DNA of 64,000 nt from Chersky-840 sp036511675 (GTDB lineage Bacteria > Actinomycetota > Acidimicrobiia > Acidimicrobiales > UBA8190): NCBI GenBank assembly GCA_036511675.1, contig DATCBU010000117.1, positions 10,860 to 74,859 on the forward strand, given 5' to 3'. Positions 8,826-16,640 of this stretch are shown here, piece after piece. Each line of letters starts with the position of its first letter. Positions within the stretch are counted from its first letter, which is position 1. The notes under the pieces are model-generated. The model was not told the origin of the DNA and made no database searches. It saw only the letters and a list, made by a program, of their open reading frames with translations. The position numbers and the translations under genes were made by a program.

Positions 8826-9125
8826 GTGGAGGACGAACCGGAGCAGCGACCCGACGCCCCGGCCCCCGGTGCCGCCCCTGGTGCGGGCGGGCCACGCGCC
8901 TCGGACGCCGATCGCAATCGGTTCGCCACGCTGCTCGAGCGCCATTTCGCCGAAGGCCGTCTGAGCGAAGCGGAGTTCTCCGACAGGATGGACCGCGCTC
9001 TGGCTGCGCGCACCCTGGTCGAGCTGTATGCCTTGAGCGCGGATCTCCCTGATCCTCCCGCCGTCGACGTCCCGCACGCTCCTCTGGGTCAGAAGCGCCG
9101 CGCCTGGCGCTTCTGGCGGACCTGA
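8826..9125 (+). CDS. DUF1707 (SHOCT-like) domain protein
   Basis: This is a 99-residue protein starting at GTG 8826. After an acidic, Pro/Ala-rich N-terminus it contains the DUF1707 signature ASDADRNRFATLLERHFAEG, then RLSEAEFSDRMDRALAAR and ending SADLPDPP. This small domain is common at the N-terminus of actinobacterial membrane proteins. Here no membrane helix follows, so it is a soluble stand-alone copy. Its function is unknown; the domain is thought to mediate protein contacts. The C-terminus is basic and Trp-rich (KRRAWRFWRT). Confidence 0.82.
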   Translation: MEDEPEQRPDAPAPGAAPGAGGPRASDADRNRFATLLERHFAEGRLSEAEFSDRMDRALAARTLVELYALSADLPDPPAVDVPHAPLGQKRRAWRFWRT

Positions 9126-9158
9126 GCTGCGGCCAGCGGGCGGCGGGAGGGAACGGGT

Positions 9159-9920
9159 ATGGCGACGACGTGGGATGCCATCGACGGACCGTCTGGTGCG
9201 TTGGCCCTGCACGTCGCACCGGGGTCCTCGACACGAGGGACCCGGGCCAATGTCCTGGTGTTGTGCCACGGATTCCCCGTGGAGATGGACTCGGCCCAAC
9301 GCGTCGCCGACACCCTCCCCACATTGGCCGATCGCATCGCCACCGACAACGGATACCCGGTCGTCGTGGGCTGCCTGCGGGGCGTGGGCGCCTCGGCCGG
9401 CGACTTCTCGCTCGGGGGTTGGTACGACGACCTCGGGGCCCTCGTCGACCATGCCGCGCAGATGGGCAACGGCGGTGGTGTGTGGATCGTCGGGTTCGGG
9501 ACCGGCGGTGCGCTGGGTCTGTGCGTCGCGGGCGAGGACACCAGGGTTCGGGGTGTGGCCTGCTTCGGCTCGCCCGCCACCTTTGCCGACTGGGCCAACG
9601 ACGGGGTGGGGATGATCGAGTACGCGCGTCGGGTGGGTGCCATCCGTTCGGCGGGGTTCCCGGCCGATCGGCGCCAGTGGGAGGCGGCCTTCGCCGCGCT
9701 GCGACCCGACGAATCGGCCCGCAAGTTGTCCCCGCGGCCCCTGCTGGTGGTGCACGGCGCCGACGACGAGGAAGTGCCCCTCGCCGACGGGCGCCGCCTG
9801 GCCGAACTCGCCGGCCCGCGTGCCGAGCTGCGGATCCTGGCCGGTGCGGGGCACCGGTTGCGTGCTGACCCGCGTGCCGTCGCCCTGCTGGCGGGGTGGC
9901 TCGAGCGACAGGGCCCCTGA
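9159..9920 (+). CDS. Alpha/beta-hydrolase-fold protein lacking the nucleophile serine
   Basis: The 253-residue protein has an alpha/beta-hydrolase layout: the oxyanion region LCHGFPVEMD, the acid-strand region VVHGADDEEVP and the late histidine in AGAGHRL. The nucleophile elbow, normally GxSxG, reads VGFGTGGALG, with Gly (codon ggg) where Ser, Cys or Asp is expected. Unless another residue substitutes, it is probably a non-catalytic binding protein or uses an unusual mechanism. It starts with ATG at 9159, 33 bp after the DUF1707 gene, and may share its transcript. Confidence 0.8.
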   Translation: MATTWDAIDGPSGALALHVAPGSSTRGTRANVLVLCHGFPVEMDSAQRVADTLPTLADRIATDNGYPVVVGCLRGVGASAGDFSLGGWYDDLGALVDHAAQMGNGGGVWIVGFGTGGALGLCVAGEDTRVRGVACFGSPATFADWANDGVGMIEYARRVGAIRSAGFPADRRQWEAAFAALRPDESARKLSPRPLLVVHGADDEEVPLADGRRLAELAGPRAELRILAGAGHRLRADPRAVALLAGWLERQGP

Positions 9921-9944
9921 CCTCACGCAGGAAGGGTCGGGCCC

Positions 9945-10598
9945 TCAGGAAGAGTCGGCGTCCTCCAGGCTCTGTTCGATCGATGCCCGAAGCTGCGCGG
10001 CGGCGCGTGTCGGGTCGTCGGATTCGGTCAGGTACCGCACGACGACGAAATGGCGCGCTCCTGCGCTCACCAGTGCGGGCACGGTGTCGGGAGTCACGCC
10101 GCCGGTCACGAACACCGGTCGCGGCGCGTGGGTGGTGGCGAAGGTGATGTAGTCACGCCCCGTCCCGGGTCGTCCGGGCTTGGTCGGTGTCGGTACCACG
10201 GGGCCGGCCGAGACGTAGTCGACAGGCTCGTCGCGGCTCGCGTCGAGCTCTTCGGGAGCGTGGGTGGAGAGCCCGACGATGGCCGTCGGTCCCAGGACGC
10301 GCCGAGCCGTGGCCGGACAGACGTCGTGCTGGCCCACATGGACGCCGTCCGCTTCGATCTCCAAGGCCAGATCGGGCCGATCGTTGAGAAGGAAGGGGAC
10401 GCCGTGGTCGGCGCACACCCGGGCAGCCAACCGGCCCCGTTGCACGAGGTGGCGCGCCTCGAGGTCCTTGTCCCGAAGCTGGACGATGTCCACGCCCCCG
10501 GTGATGCACGAGTCCAGGAATCCGGCGAGGTCGGGTCGATCGGCCGTGCAGAGGTAGAGCCGCCGGCCGCCGAGCTCGTCGGTGGGGCGAAGCCTCAA
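9945..10598 (-). CDS. thiE: Thiamine-phosphate synthase
   Basis: This 217-residue protein joins hydroxymethylpyrimidine pyrophosphate and thiazole phosphate to make thiamine monophosphate. Family landmarks are VDIVQLRDKD, VPFLLNDRPDLALEIEADGVHVGQ, VGLSTHAPEEL, DYVSAGPVVPTPTKPGRP and FVTGGVTPDTVPALVSAGA. The TTG start overlaps the stop of the upstream glycosylase-like gene (TTGA), so translation is probably coupled. No TPP-riboswitch-like leader is seen, as expected for an internal operon gene. Confidence 0.93.
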   Translation of the reverse strand: MRLRPTDELGGRRLYLCTADRPDLAGFLDSCITGGVDIVQLRDKDLEARHLVQRGRLAARVCADHGVPFLLNDRPDLALEIEADGVHVGQHDVCPATARRVLGPTAIVGLSTHAPEELDASRDEPVDYVSAGPVVPTPTKPGRPGTGRDYITFATTHAPRPVFVTGGVTPDTVPALVSAGARHFVVVRYLTESDDPTRAAAQLRASIEQSLEDADSS

Positions 10599-11236
10599 CG
10601 CTTTCCGGCTGTGGTCTTCTTGGTCCGTCGCGCCTTGGTGGTCGACGCTCCCGCCTTGTCGGGCTGAGTCTTCGCCTTGTTGGCAGCCTTCATGGCCTGC
10701 TTGAAAGCGCGCACGTTGTTGAGCGATTCGACGTCGGTGATGTCCGCCACCGATCGGAAGCTGCCCGGTTCGCTGAAGGGTGTGCTGACCGCGTCCCAGC
10801 CTTGGGGCCGAACGGCGAGCTGCTTGCCCAGCAGAGCGACGAAGATCTTGGCCTTCTGCTCGCCGAAGCCCGGGAGCTCTTTCACGCGCCGAAAGAGCTC
10901 GTCACCCGAGGTCGTTCCGGTCCAGATGTCCTCGGTGCGCCCCCGGTACCGCTCGACCACGAGTTTGGCGAGCTCCTGGACGCGTGCCGCCATCGATCCC
11001 GGGTAGCGGTGCAGAGCCGGTCTCGCCGAAAAGGCGGCGGCCAGCGCCTCGGGGTCCATCTGGGCGATGTGCTTGGCATCGAGCGTCTTCCCCAGTCGCC
11101 GCTGGAGCTCCAGCGGGCTGGCGAAGGCCCACTCCAACGGCACCTGCTGGTCGAGCACCATCCCGACGACGAGAGCGAAGGGGCTCTTCGAGAGCAGCGC
11201 GTCGGCATCGGAGTTTTGGCTGAGATGAAGTTCCAC
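10595..11236 (-). CDS. HhH-GPD-type base-excision repair protein
   Basis: The 213-residue protein resembles the actinobacterial HhH-GPD base-excision family. The N-terminal half has FALVVGMVLDQQVPLEWAF, and a helix-hairpin-helix is visible as VKELPGFGEQKAKIFVALL. The tail of about 30 residues is very Lys/Ala-rich, as in DNA-binding extensions. The catalytic Asp of classic glycosylases cannot be confirmed by eye, so activity on damaged bases is inferred from family. It is coupled to thiE downstream by a TTGA overlap, an odd functional pairing. Confidence 0.85.
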   Translation of the reverse strand: MELHLSQNSDADALLSKSPFALVVGMVLDQQVPLEWAFASPLELQRRLGKTLDAKHIAQMDPEALAAAFSARPALHRYPGSMAARVQELAKLVVERYRGRTEDIWTGTTSGDELFRRVKELPGFGEQKAKIFVALLGKQLAVRPQGWDAVSTPFSEPGSFRSVADITDVESLNNVRAFKQAMKAANKAKTQPDKAGASTTKARRTKKTTAGKR

Positions 11237-11305
11237 GCCACGCGAGCGTACTCAGGACTCCTGGCGCTCCGGCAGTCGGCGGGCTCGGTCGGGGCGAGCT
11301 GCGCC

Positions 11306-11647
11306 TCAGTCCTGCGAGCTGGGCTCCGAGTCGAGCATCTGGGACATGAGCACCTTGATCGAGGCGATGGCGAACTTGCCGTCGCCCACCTCGGCCATCC
11401 AGGCCCCTTCTTCGAGCGCTTGGCACCCTTCGTAGAACCAGTAGTTGCGACGCTGGCTGGCCGACGACCTGGCTCGTCCCGGCGGGTCGGGGAGCTTGGC
11501 GATCGTGCCGGCGTCGTGTTTCATCCAGGCGTGCAGGATGTCGTCGAGGGAGAACGGTCCGAAGAATCGCTTGCGGTTGGCTTCCTTCACGATGGCCGCG
11601 AGGATGCTGTTGCGTACGAGTGTGACTTCGTCGGTCTCCGCTCGCAT
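11306..11647 (-). CDS. Conserved-looking 113-residue protein, function unknown
   Basis: I do not recognise this protein. It starts with a good ATG, is soluble, rich in aromatic and charged residues, and contains FFGPFSLDDILHAWMKHDAG and QRRNYWFYEGCQALEEGAW. No membrane segment or metal motif is seen. It lies upstream of, and in line with, the repair-protein and thiE genes with a 69-bp gap, so it may be the first gene of that transcript. It is divergent from the WhiB gene across a 193-bp region with a large palindrome. Confidence 0.65.
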   Translation of the reverse strand: MRAETDEVTLVRNSILAAIVKEANRKRFFGPFSLDDILHAWMKHDAGTIAKLPDPPGRARSSASQRRNYWFYEGCQALEEGAWMAEVGDGKFAIASIKVLMSQMLDSEPSSQD

Positions 11648-11745
11648 ACTTCGAGGCTAACCGCCGCCACCACGAATTCCGCGGTTCATTCTCCCGATGT
11701 CAAGGGGTGGAAACCCTAATTCTTCGCCCGCAACCGCACAACGTG

Positions 11746-11769
11746 GTCGAGCACGGATCCGTGCTCGAC
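11746..11769. promoter_or_regulatory. Perfect 24-bp palindrome upstream of whiB-like gene
   Basis: The arms GTCGAGCACGGA and TCCGTGCTCGAC form an uninterrupted 24-bp palindrome. An outer ACGTGG (11741-11746) can pair with CCACGT (11775-11780). It sits 72 bp before the WhiB ATG in the divergent region shared with the 113-residue gene. It could be a strong dimeric operator or, as RNA, a stable hairpin in the leader. Confidence 0.55.
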
Positions 11770-11840
11770 GGTGCCCACGTAGGGTGGCCACTCGGTCCTG
11801 CCGATTAAAGGCCCTGCATGGGAGTGTCGAAAGTCTGGAC

Positions 11841-12173
11841 ATGACCAGCCTCGCAATGTCCGCAGAGTCCGGGTGTGAGAGCACGGACGAGACCGAATCC
11901 GAGAGTGTCTCGTCGGTCGTCGTCCAGCTCCTGCGTCGTCCGCGGTGGCAGACCGTGGGGGCATGTCGCGGAGAACGCGTGGAGATGTTCATTCCCGACC
12001 GCGGCGGCCCCTCGGCGCGTGCCAAGCAGTTGTGCGCGCGCTGCACGGTCCGGGCGGAGTGCCTTCGATATGCACTGGCCGTCCCCGATCTGGTGGGGTA
12101 CTGGGCCGGGACCAACGAACGGGAGCGGCGCAAGCTCCGCGCTGTATCTCGTCGGGAGAAGGCGTCCGCCTGA
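11841..12173 (+). CDS. WhiB-family iron-sulfur regulator
   Basis: From ATG 11841 the 110-residue product has the four cysteines of WhiB proteins: GAC, then after 22 residues LCARC (CxxC), then TVRAEC (CxxxxxC). They would hold an oxygen- or NO-sensitive [4Fe-4S] cluster. The following GYWAGTNERERRKLR corresponds to the G[VI]WGG turn and basic DNA-binding tail, with Tyr and Ala as variants. The N-terminus is Ser/Glu-rich. WhiB proteins bind the principal sigma factor and tune development, redox response or drug tolerance. A perfect 24-bp palindrome lies upstream. Confidence 0.92.
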   Translation: MTSLAMSAESGCESTDETESESVSSVVVQLLRRPRWQTVGACRGERVEMFIPDRGGPSARAKQLCARCTVRAECLRYALAVPDLVGYWAGTNERERRKLRAVSRREKASA

Positions 12174-12236
12174 CCCGATCCACCTGAGCTGAGCTGACCC
12201 GGCCCTGGGGCGGCGCGCTCGGTACGCTCACCTCTC

Positions 12237-13100
12237 GTGCCCTCCGAACGCCGCGTCGCGCTGGTGACCGGCGCCAGCCGAGGTATCGGCCGGGCATCTG
12301 CCATCGCCCTGGCCGCTACCGGTCTCGACGTCGCCATCACGGCCCGCACCGTGAGAGAGGGCGAGGCGTTCGACGAGTCCGGCTCTGTTCGGGGCGAGCC
12401 CATACCGGGAAGCCTCGAGACTACGGCTCGAGAGATCGAGGATGCGGGCGGTCGCGCGCTGGCCATCAGAGCCGACCTCCTCGACCGCGCCTCACTGGTG
12501 GCCGCCACCGAGCAGGTGCTCGCGGAGTGGGGACGCGTGGACGTGCTCGTCAACAATGCCGTGCACACCGGCCCGGGGAGCATGGAGCGCTTTCTCGATC
12601 TCGATCTCGACATGGTGGCGGTCAAGCTCGAGGCGAACGTCGTGGCCCAGCTGGTCCTGATCAAGGCCGTACTCCCCGGCATGTTGCAGCGCGGTGCGGG
12701 CACGATCATCGACATCACCTCGGCCGTGGCTACGAGTGATCCTCCGGCGCCCACCGGAGAGGGGGGGTGGGGACTCGGGTATGCCGTCACCAAGGGGGCG
12801 TTCCACCGGGTGGCGGGCATTCTCGCCGTCGAGCTCGGCCCCCGGGGCATCTTCGTGGTGAACGTCGAGCCCGGCTATGTCCTGACCGAGCGCATGGTGC
12901 TGGCCCAGGAGCGCCTGGGTCTCGCCGGGCGCTTTCTGGGGGCGCCCCCGTCGGTGCCGGGCTCGGTCGTCGCCTGGTTGGGTGGGGGCGCCGGGGGAAT
13001 CACCGCTGACGAACGCACGGCCCTCAACGGCACGACGATCGCCGCGCCGCGCTTCGCCCGCGAACGCGCCCTGCACGCAGACTGGCGAAGGCTCCCCTAA
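12237..13100 (+). CDS. Short-chain dehydrogenase/reductase
   Basis: The 287-residue SDR has the NAD(P)-binding TGASRGIGRAS motif at the start, the NNA motif (VNNAVHTGPG), a catalytic serine in DITSAV, and YAVTK as the catalytic YxxxK. An insertion of about 20 residues (about residues 38-58) separates beta-2 from alpha-3. The substrate is not evident. It starts at GTG 12237 and precedes a palindrome-rich gap of about 377 bp. Confidence 0.9.
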   Translation: MPSERRVALVTGASRGIGRASAIALAATGLDVAITARTVREGEAFDESGSVRGEPIPGSLETTAREIEDAGGRALAIRADLLDRASLVAATEQVLAEWGRVDVLVNNAVHTGPGSMERFLDLDLDMVAVKLEANVVAQLVLIKAVLPGMLQRGAGTIIDITSAVATSDPPAPTGEGGWGLGYAVTKGAFHRVAGILAVELGPRGIFVVNVEPGYVLTERMVLAQERLGLAGRFLGAPPSVPGSVVAWLGGGAGGITADERTALNGTTIAAPRFARERALHADWRRLP

Positions 13101-13477
13101 ACCGCCATTGGCGCCAAGCCGGGAGAACGACAGCCGGCCACGTGCCACCGGAGCGCACAGTATCGGCCGCCCACCGATGCGCCAGCACGGCAGTCCGCTC
13201 TGCCATGACGACACATCGGTCGTACGTCGTAATGACAGTGCACTGTGCCGTCGTGGCAGACACCGATGTGTTCATGCGGCAATGCACTGCCGCACTGGCA
13301 GTCGCGACTGTGTCGGTGCGGCTGCGCGCTGTCATGACGACACAACGACATGCTCGTCATTGTTGAGGATTGCCACTGGACATGAGACACGCGAACGTGA
13401 CCCGTCAACGTCTTCGAGTCCCAGAAAGCACGACTTGTGTCTACGACGTCGGTCGCGCCCTGAGGAAGGAAAAGTCA
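13101..13477. promoter_or_regulatory. Palindrome-rich 377-bp intergenic leader
   Basis: No convincing gene is seen. The stretch has lower GC than its surroundings and several perfect palindromes. ACACATCGGT (13211-13220) is matched by ACCGATGTGT (13262-13271); ACAGTGCACTGT is at 13235-13246; CAGTCGCGACTG is at 13299-13310. ATGACGACACA occurs twice (13205 and 13334). It is probably the promoter and 5' leader of the secreted protein starting at 13478. A ribosome site AGGAAGGA lies at 13463-13470. Confidence 0.5.
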
Positions 13478-14764
13478 GTGCGAAAGATCCTTATGGCAAT
13501 TGTGGCTCTATCCCTCCTCGCGTTGACGGTGGCGGTGACCTCGCCGATGGCGTCAGCAAAGGCGCACGTTGCCGCCGCGGGTCCCGCCACGCACAAGGCG
13601 CAAAAGGTCAAGCATCACAGAATCAGCAACCATGACCCCACCATTTACAACTCCACCGTGGAGCCCAATCCCGGCAACCTCGCCAGCGAGAGCTTCGAAG
13701 CTTCCGCCGCGGCGCAATTCGGGAATCAAATCAGCTTCGGCGGCACAGCCCGCACGTTGGAAGATGTCGTCGTGCAGATGAGTAGCTGGGGATGTCAATC
13801 AGGATCGTGGACAGGGTCACCGAGTCCCTGTGTGACCACGCCGGGAGCAACGTTCAGCGAACCGATCACGCTGAACATCTATAACGTCGGTCCGGCCACC
13901 GCCAATGGACCGTCGTCGGTGGGATCGCTGGTGGCCTCTGATACCCAGACGTTCAACATCCCCTATCGCCCCTCGGCTGACGTCACAGACTGCTCCACTG
14001 CCCCGGACAACGGGACCCAGTGGTTCGATGCCGGGCTCAATACTTGCTTCAACGGGTATCTCAACAACATCGAGTTCACCTTTGGGCACGTGAATCTTCC
14101 CAACAATGTCATCTACGGGGTGGCCTACAACACCAGTGACTGGGGTGCTGCGCCGTATGGCGATGCTACGGCCTGTCACAGTTCTTCGGGTGGCTGCGGC
14201 TATGACTCGTTGAACGTGGCCGTCTCTCAGCAGCCCAGCGCCCCCAGTGTGGGAAGCGACACCTATCCGGGCACGGTGTACGAAGACATCGTGAACTCCG
14301 CCTACGCCGCCAATGACTACTGCGACGCCGGGGCAGCGGGGATCAACGTCTTCCGCATCGACGAGCCGGCCGGATTCCCCGCCAACAACGGGACCAACGA
14401 CAACTGCTGGAGCGTCAACTACCCGACGGTGGGTGCCCCGTGGTACATCCCGGCGGTGGAATTCAACGCCTTGGTGAGCCCGTCTCCCACCATCACCAGC
14501 GCCGCCACGGTGTCGGTTGCGGCGGGGACACCGTTCTCGTTCCAGGTGACCACCACCGGCGTGCCCACACCGGTGGTCACCAAGCTGGCGGGGAAGCTGC
14601 CGATCGGTTTGGTGTTCCACTCCGGAGTGGGGACCGCCACCATCACGGGAACGGCTCCGCACACTGACCGGAACCGGTCCTACATGATTGCGGTGCAGGC
14701 CAAGAACGCTCGGAGGTCAATCGCCAGGCAACACCTGACTCTCGTTCTCACCGGCGGGAGGTAA
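13478..14764 (+). CDS. Secreted protein with C-terminal Ig-like domain
   Basis: The GTG at 13478, preceded by AGGAAGGA eight bases upstream, gives a 428-residue product. The N-terminus RKILMAIVALSLLALTVAV ending near ASAKA is a Sec signal peptide. Residues about 45-330 form a Cys-, Asn- and Gly-rich extracellular domain with aromatic repeats and no catalytic motif I recognise. Residues about 335-425 (PTITSAATVSVAAGTPFSFQ ... GLVFHSGVGTATITGTAP) match the putative-Ig (He_PIG) fold common in actinobacterial surface proteins. Codon use is less GC-biased than the neighbours. Confidence 0.78.
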   Translation: MRKILMAIVALSLLALTVAVTSPMASAKAHVAAAGPATHKAQKVKHHRISNHDPTIYNSTVEPNPGNLASESFEASAAAQFGNQISFGGTARTLEDVVVQMSSWGCQSGSWTGSPSPCVTTPGATFSEPITLNIYNVGPATANGPSSVGSLVASDTQTFNIPYRPSADVTDCSTAPDNGTQWFDAGLNTCFNGYLNNIEFTFGHVNLPNNVIYGVAYNTSDWGAAPYGDATACHSSSGGCGYDSLNVAVSQQPSAPSVGSDTYPGTVYEDIVNSAYAANDYCDAGAAGINVFRIDEPAGFPANNGTNDNCWSVNYPTVGAPWYIPAVEFNALVSPSPTITSAATVSVAAGTPFSFQVTTTGVPTPVVTKLAGKLPIGLVFHSGVGTATITGTAPHTDRNRSYMIAVQAKNARRSIARQHLTLVLTGGR

Positions 14765-14807
14765 GCGTCGGCGTCGAGCCCCACCAGAGCTTGGTCCCCG
14801 CGATGCG

Positions 14808-14860
14808 CGGGGTGTCGCCCCTGCGATCTCTCCCCAGGAGGTCGTCGGGGCGACACCCCG
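14808..14860 (+). terminator. Perfect 14-bp GC stem-loop after secreted-protein gene
   Basis: GGGGTGTCGCCCC (14809-14821) pairs perfectly with GGGGCGACACCCC (14847-14859), and C14808/G14860 adds one pair. The loop is 25 nt. It lies 44 bp after the secreted-protein stop and before the 61-residue gene. It is probably a strong GC-type terminator, or an attenuator for the next gene. Confidence 0.6.
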
Positions 14861-14895
14861 TCGTGACGCGTCGGGTTCCTAGCGGTCTCACCTCC

Positions 14896-15081
14896 ATGGT
14901 CAAGGACGTGATCACGAGCGTGGTGTGGTACGAGCATGGTCACCGCATCGAGGTGAACTACGTCGACACCGAGCCCGACTATCTCGAAGGCGAGGAACGG
15001 GTCGTCCGCGACATGGCGGAGGACGAGGGCATGTGGCTCGTGCCCAGCTCCGACGGCATGCGGCGCTGGGTGCGCCCCTGA
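14896..15081 (+). CDS. Small acidic protein of 61 residues, unknown
   Basis: The reading frame from ATG 14896 encodes 61 residues. The composition looks protein-like, rich in Asp/Glu and Val, with EVNYVDTEPDYLEGEERVVR and a C-terminal WVRP. No membrane segment or known motif is seen. Upstream in-frame starts (GTG at about 14863) are possible but would run through the hairpin arm, so the ATG is preferred. It may be a small regulator or partner; I do not recognise the family. Confidence 0.5.
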   Translation: MVKDVITSVVWYEHGHRIEVNYVDTEPDYLEGEERVVRDMAEDEGMWLVPSSDGMRRWVRP

Positions 15082-15223
15082 TCGATGCCGGGGACGGGAT
15101 TCCTGCAGGTCCTGACCGCTGTGCCGGTCCTGCCCGCTCTGCCGCCTGATCGCTGCGACAATCCGCCGGACCGGTCGACGGGAGGCAGGTGAAAGTTTAC
15201 GCTGCGCCCGGCAGGGGGTTCAC

Positions 15224-16171
15224 ATGGCAGAAGTGTCCCGATCCTTCCGTTGGCGCCAGCCGACGTGGCGTGGGGCCCGCCGTCGATCGGGCGTCATCGC
15301 CACCCTCGTGGTGATCTGTCTATGGTCGGTTTTGTCCGCTGCGCCCTCGGTTTCGCCACGCAGCGCCCCGACGGCGGTGGCGGAGCGTTTGGGGTATGCG
15401 CTGGTCGGTGCCGACGGCGGAGTCTTCAGTTTTGGGACAGCGCAGTACCAGGGCGGCCTCGGCAACGACCCTCCCGCGAGCCCGGTGGTGGCGATCATGG
15501 GGTTCTGTTGCGCCTCGTACAGCCTGGTGACCGCGGCGGGAGCGGTCACCAGTTTCGGCGGCGCACCGTTCTACGGCGACCTGTCCACCATGCGACTCGC
15601 CGCGCCCATCGTCGGGGCCGACCCCGAAGGGAGTACGGGGTACTGGCTGGTCGGAGCCGACGGCGGGGTGTTCAGCTTCGGCTCGGCCGGGTATTTCGGG
15701 AGCCTGGGAGGAAAGACGCTTCCCGCGCCCATCGTCGGGATCGCATCCTCGGGGCCCGGTGGCTACTGGCTGGTCGACAAGGCCGGTCGTGTGTACCGCT
15801 TCGGCGACGCCCCCGCTCTGGGGGACCTCAGCAGGGTCCGGCTCGACGGGCCCGTCGTCGCCATTGCGGATGAGGAATGCTCAATCGGCGACGGCTATGT
15901 CCTGGCTAGTGCCGACGGCGGGGTCTTCGCCTTCGGTTCGGCCTGCTATCTCGGTGCCATGGCCGGCAAGCGGCTGACGGCACCGATCACCGGGATCACC
16001 ACCGATGGCGACGGCTACTGGCTCGTGGCGAGCGATGGCGGGGTGTTCAGCTTCGGCATCGCATCATTCTTCGGGTCAGAGGGTGGCCGACATCTCAATG
16101 CTCCGGTCGTCGGTCTGGCGAGCCTCTTCACACCGGCCCTTTGCAACGGGCTCCCACCCGGGCAGTGCTAG
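15224..16171 (+). CDS. Secreted GYWLV/DGGVFSFG repeat protein
   Basis: This 315-residue protein has a basic N-terminus and a signal anchor (about residues 25-42, VIATLVVICLWSVLSAAPSV). It then carries six repeats of about 45 residues, each like GYWLVxxDGGVFSFGxAxFxGS, the clearest being GYWLVGADGGVFSFGSAGYF and GYWLVASDGGVFSFGIASFF. Such arrays are characteristic of Acidimicrobiia and probably form a beta-propeller on the cell surface. AGGGGG precedes the ATG by six bases. Cysteines near the C-terminus (about residues 305 and 315) could form a disulfide that closes the domain. Ligand and role are unknown. Confidence 0.82.
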   Translation: MAEVSRSFRWRQPTWRGARRRSGVIATLVVICLWSVLSAAPSVSPRSAPTAVAERLGYALVGADGGVFSFGTAQYQGGLGNDPPASPVVAIMGFCCASYSLVTAAGAVTSFGGAPFYGDLSTMRLAAPIVGADPEGSTGYWLVGADGGVFSFGSAGYFGSLGGKTLPAPIVGIASSGPGGYWLVDKAGRVYRFGDAPALGDLSRVRLDGPVVAIADEECSIGDGYVLASADGGVFAFGSACYLGAMAGKRLTAPITGITTDGDGYWLVASDGGVFSFGIASFFGSEGGRHLNAPVVGLASLFTPALCNGLPPGQC

Positions 16172-16175
16172 CCGG

Positions 16176-16204
16176 CCCGTCGCCCTCACTTCGTGGACGA
16201 CGGG
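16176..16204. terminator. Inverted repeat between convergent genes
   Basis: CCCGTCG (16176-16182) pairs perfectly with CGACGGG (16198-16204) around a 15-nt loop. It lies between the stop of the repeat protein and that of the minus-strand SnoaL-like gene, so it probably ends both transcripts. Confidence 0.5.
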
Positions 16205-16208
16205 TTGG

Positions 16209-16598
16209 CTACGGCTGCTGGTACTCCTCGATGGTGGCACCCATCTGCGTCTCGATCTCCTTGAGGTCGAAGTAGTCGCGCCACCTCGTGACCTGCCCGT
16301 CGGCGTCGAGCTCGACCATGGTGCAGCCGTGCATCTCGATGCGGATCCCGCCCCCGAGGGTGCCACCCCCGATCCACTCGAAAGCGCCCCCGGTGCGGTC
16401 ACCGTGAGAGGCGGTGACCTCTTGCTTCCAGTCGGGGAAGGAGGCATCGGTGATGTCCTCGACCGATTTGATGTCCGACGTGGGTGCGGTCACGGGGTCG
16501 CTGAACATGCCACCGGGTGCGAACAGCTCCCGCAAGCGCACGGTGGCGTCCGCGCCGAGCGCCAGCTTCAACCTCTTGGTCCAATCCTCCCAATCCAC
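16209..16598 (-). CDS. SnoaL/NTF2-like fold protein
   Basis: This 129-residue protein has a nuclear-transport-factor-2/ketosteroid-isomerase-like pattern: an N-terminal helix (WEDWTKRLKLALGADATVRL), a conserved LRELFAPGGMFSDPV segment, and paired strands ending in QVTRWRDYFDLKEIE. Relatives include limonene-epoxide hydrolase-like and SnoaL cyclases, as well as non-enzymatic members. It starts at GTG 16598, with AGGAAG upstream. It lies 42 bp downstream of the alpha/beta hydrolase on the same strand, so they may be co-transcribed. Confidence 0.8.
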   Translation of the reverse strand: MDWEDWTKRLKLALGADATVRLRELFAPGGMFSDPVTAPTSDIKSVEDITDASFPDWKQEVTASHGDRTGGAFEWIGGGTLGGGIRIEMHGCTMVELDADGQVTRWRDYFDLKEIETQMGATIEEYQQP

Positions 16599-16640
16599 GA
16601 CGACTCACTTCCTACCCGCGCTGGTGGCGGGTCTGGGGTC

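Noticed and set aside
13370..13477. An ATG-like upstream extension of the secreted protein.
   Set aside because: It would place 36 non-signal residues before the signal peptide and lacks a ribosome site; GTG 13478 has AGGAAGGA upstream.
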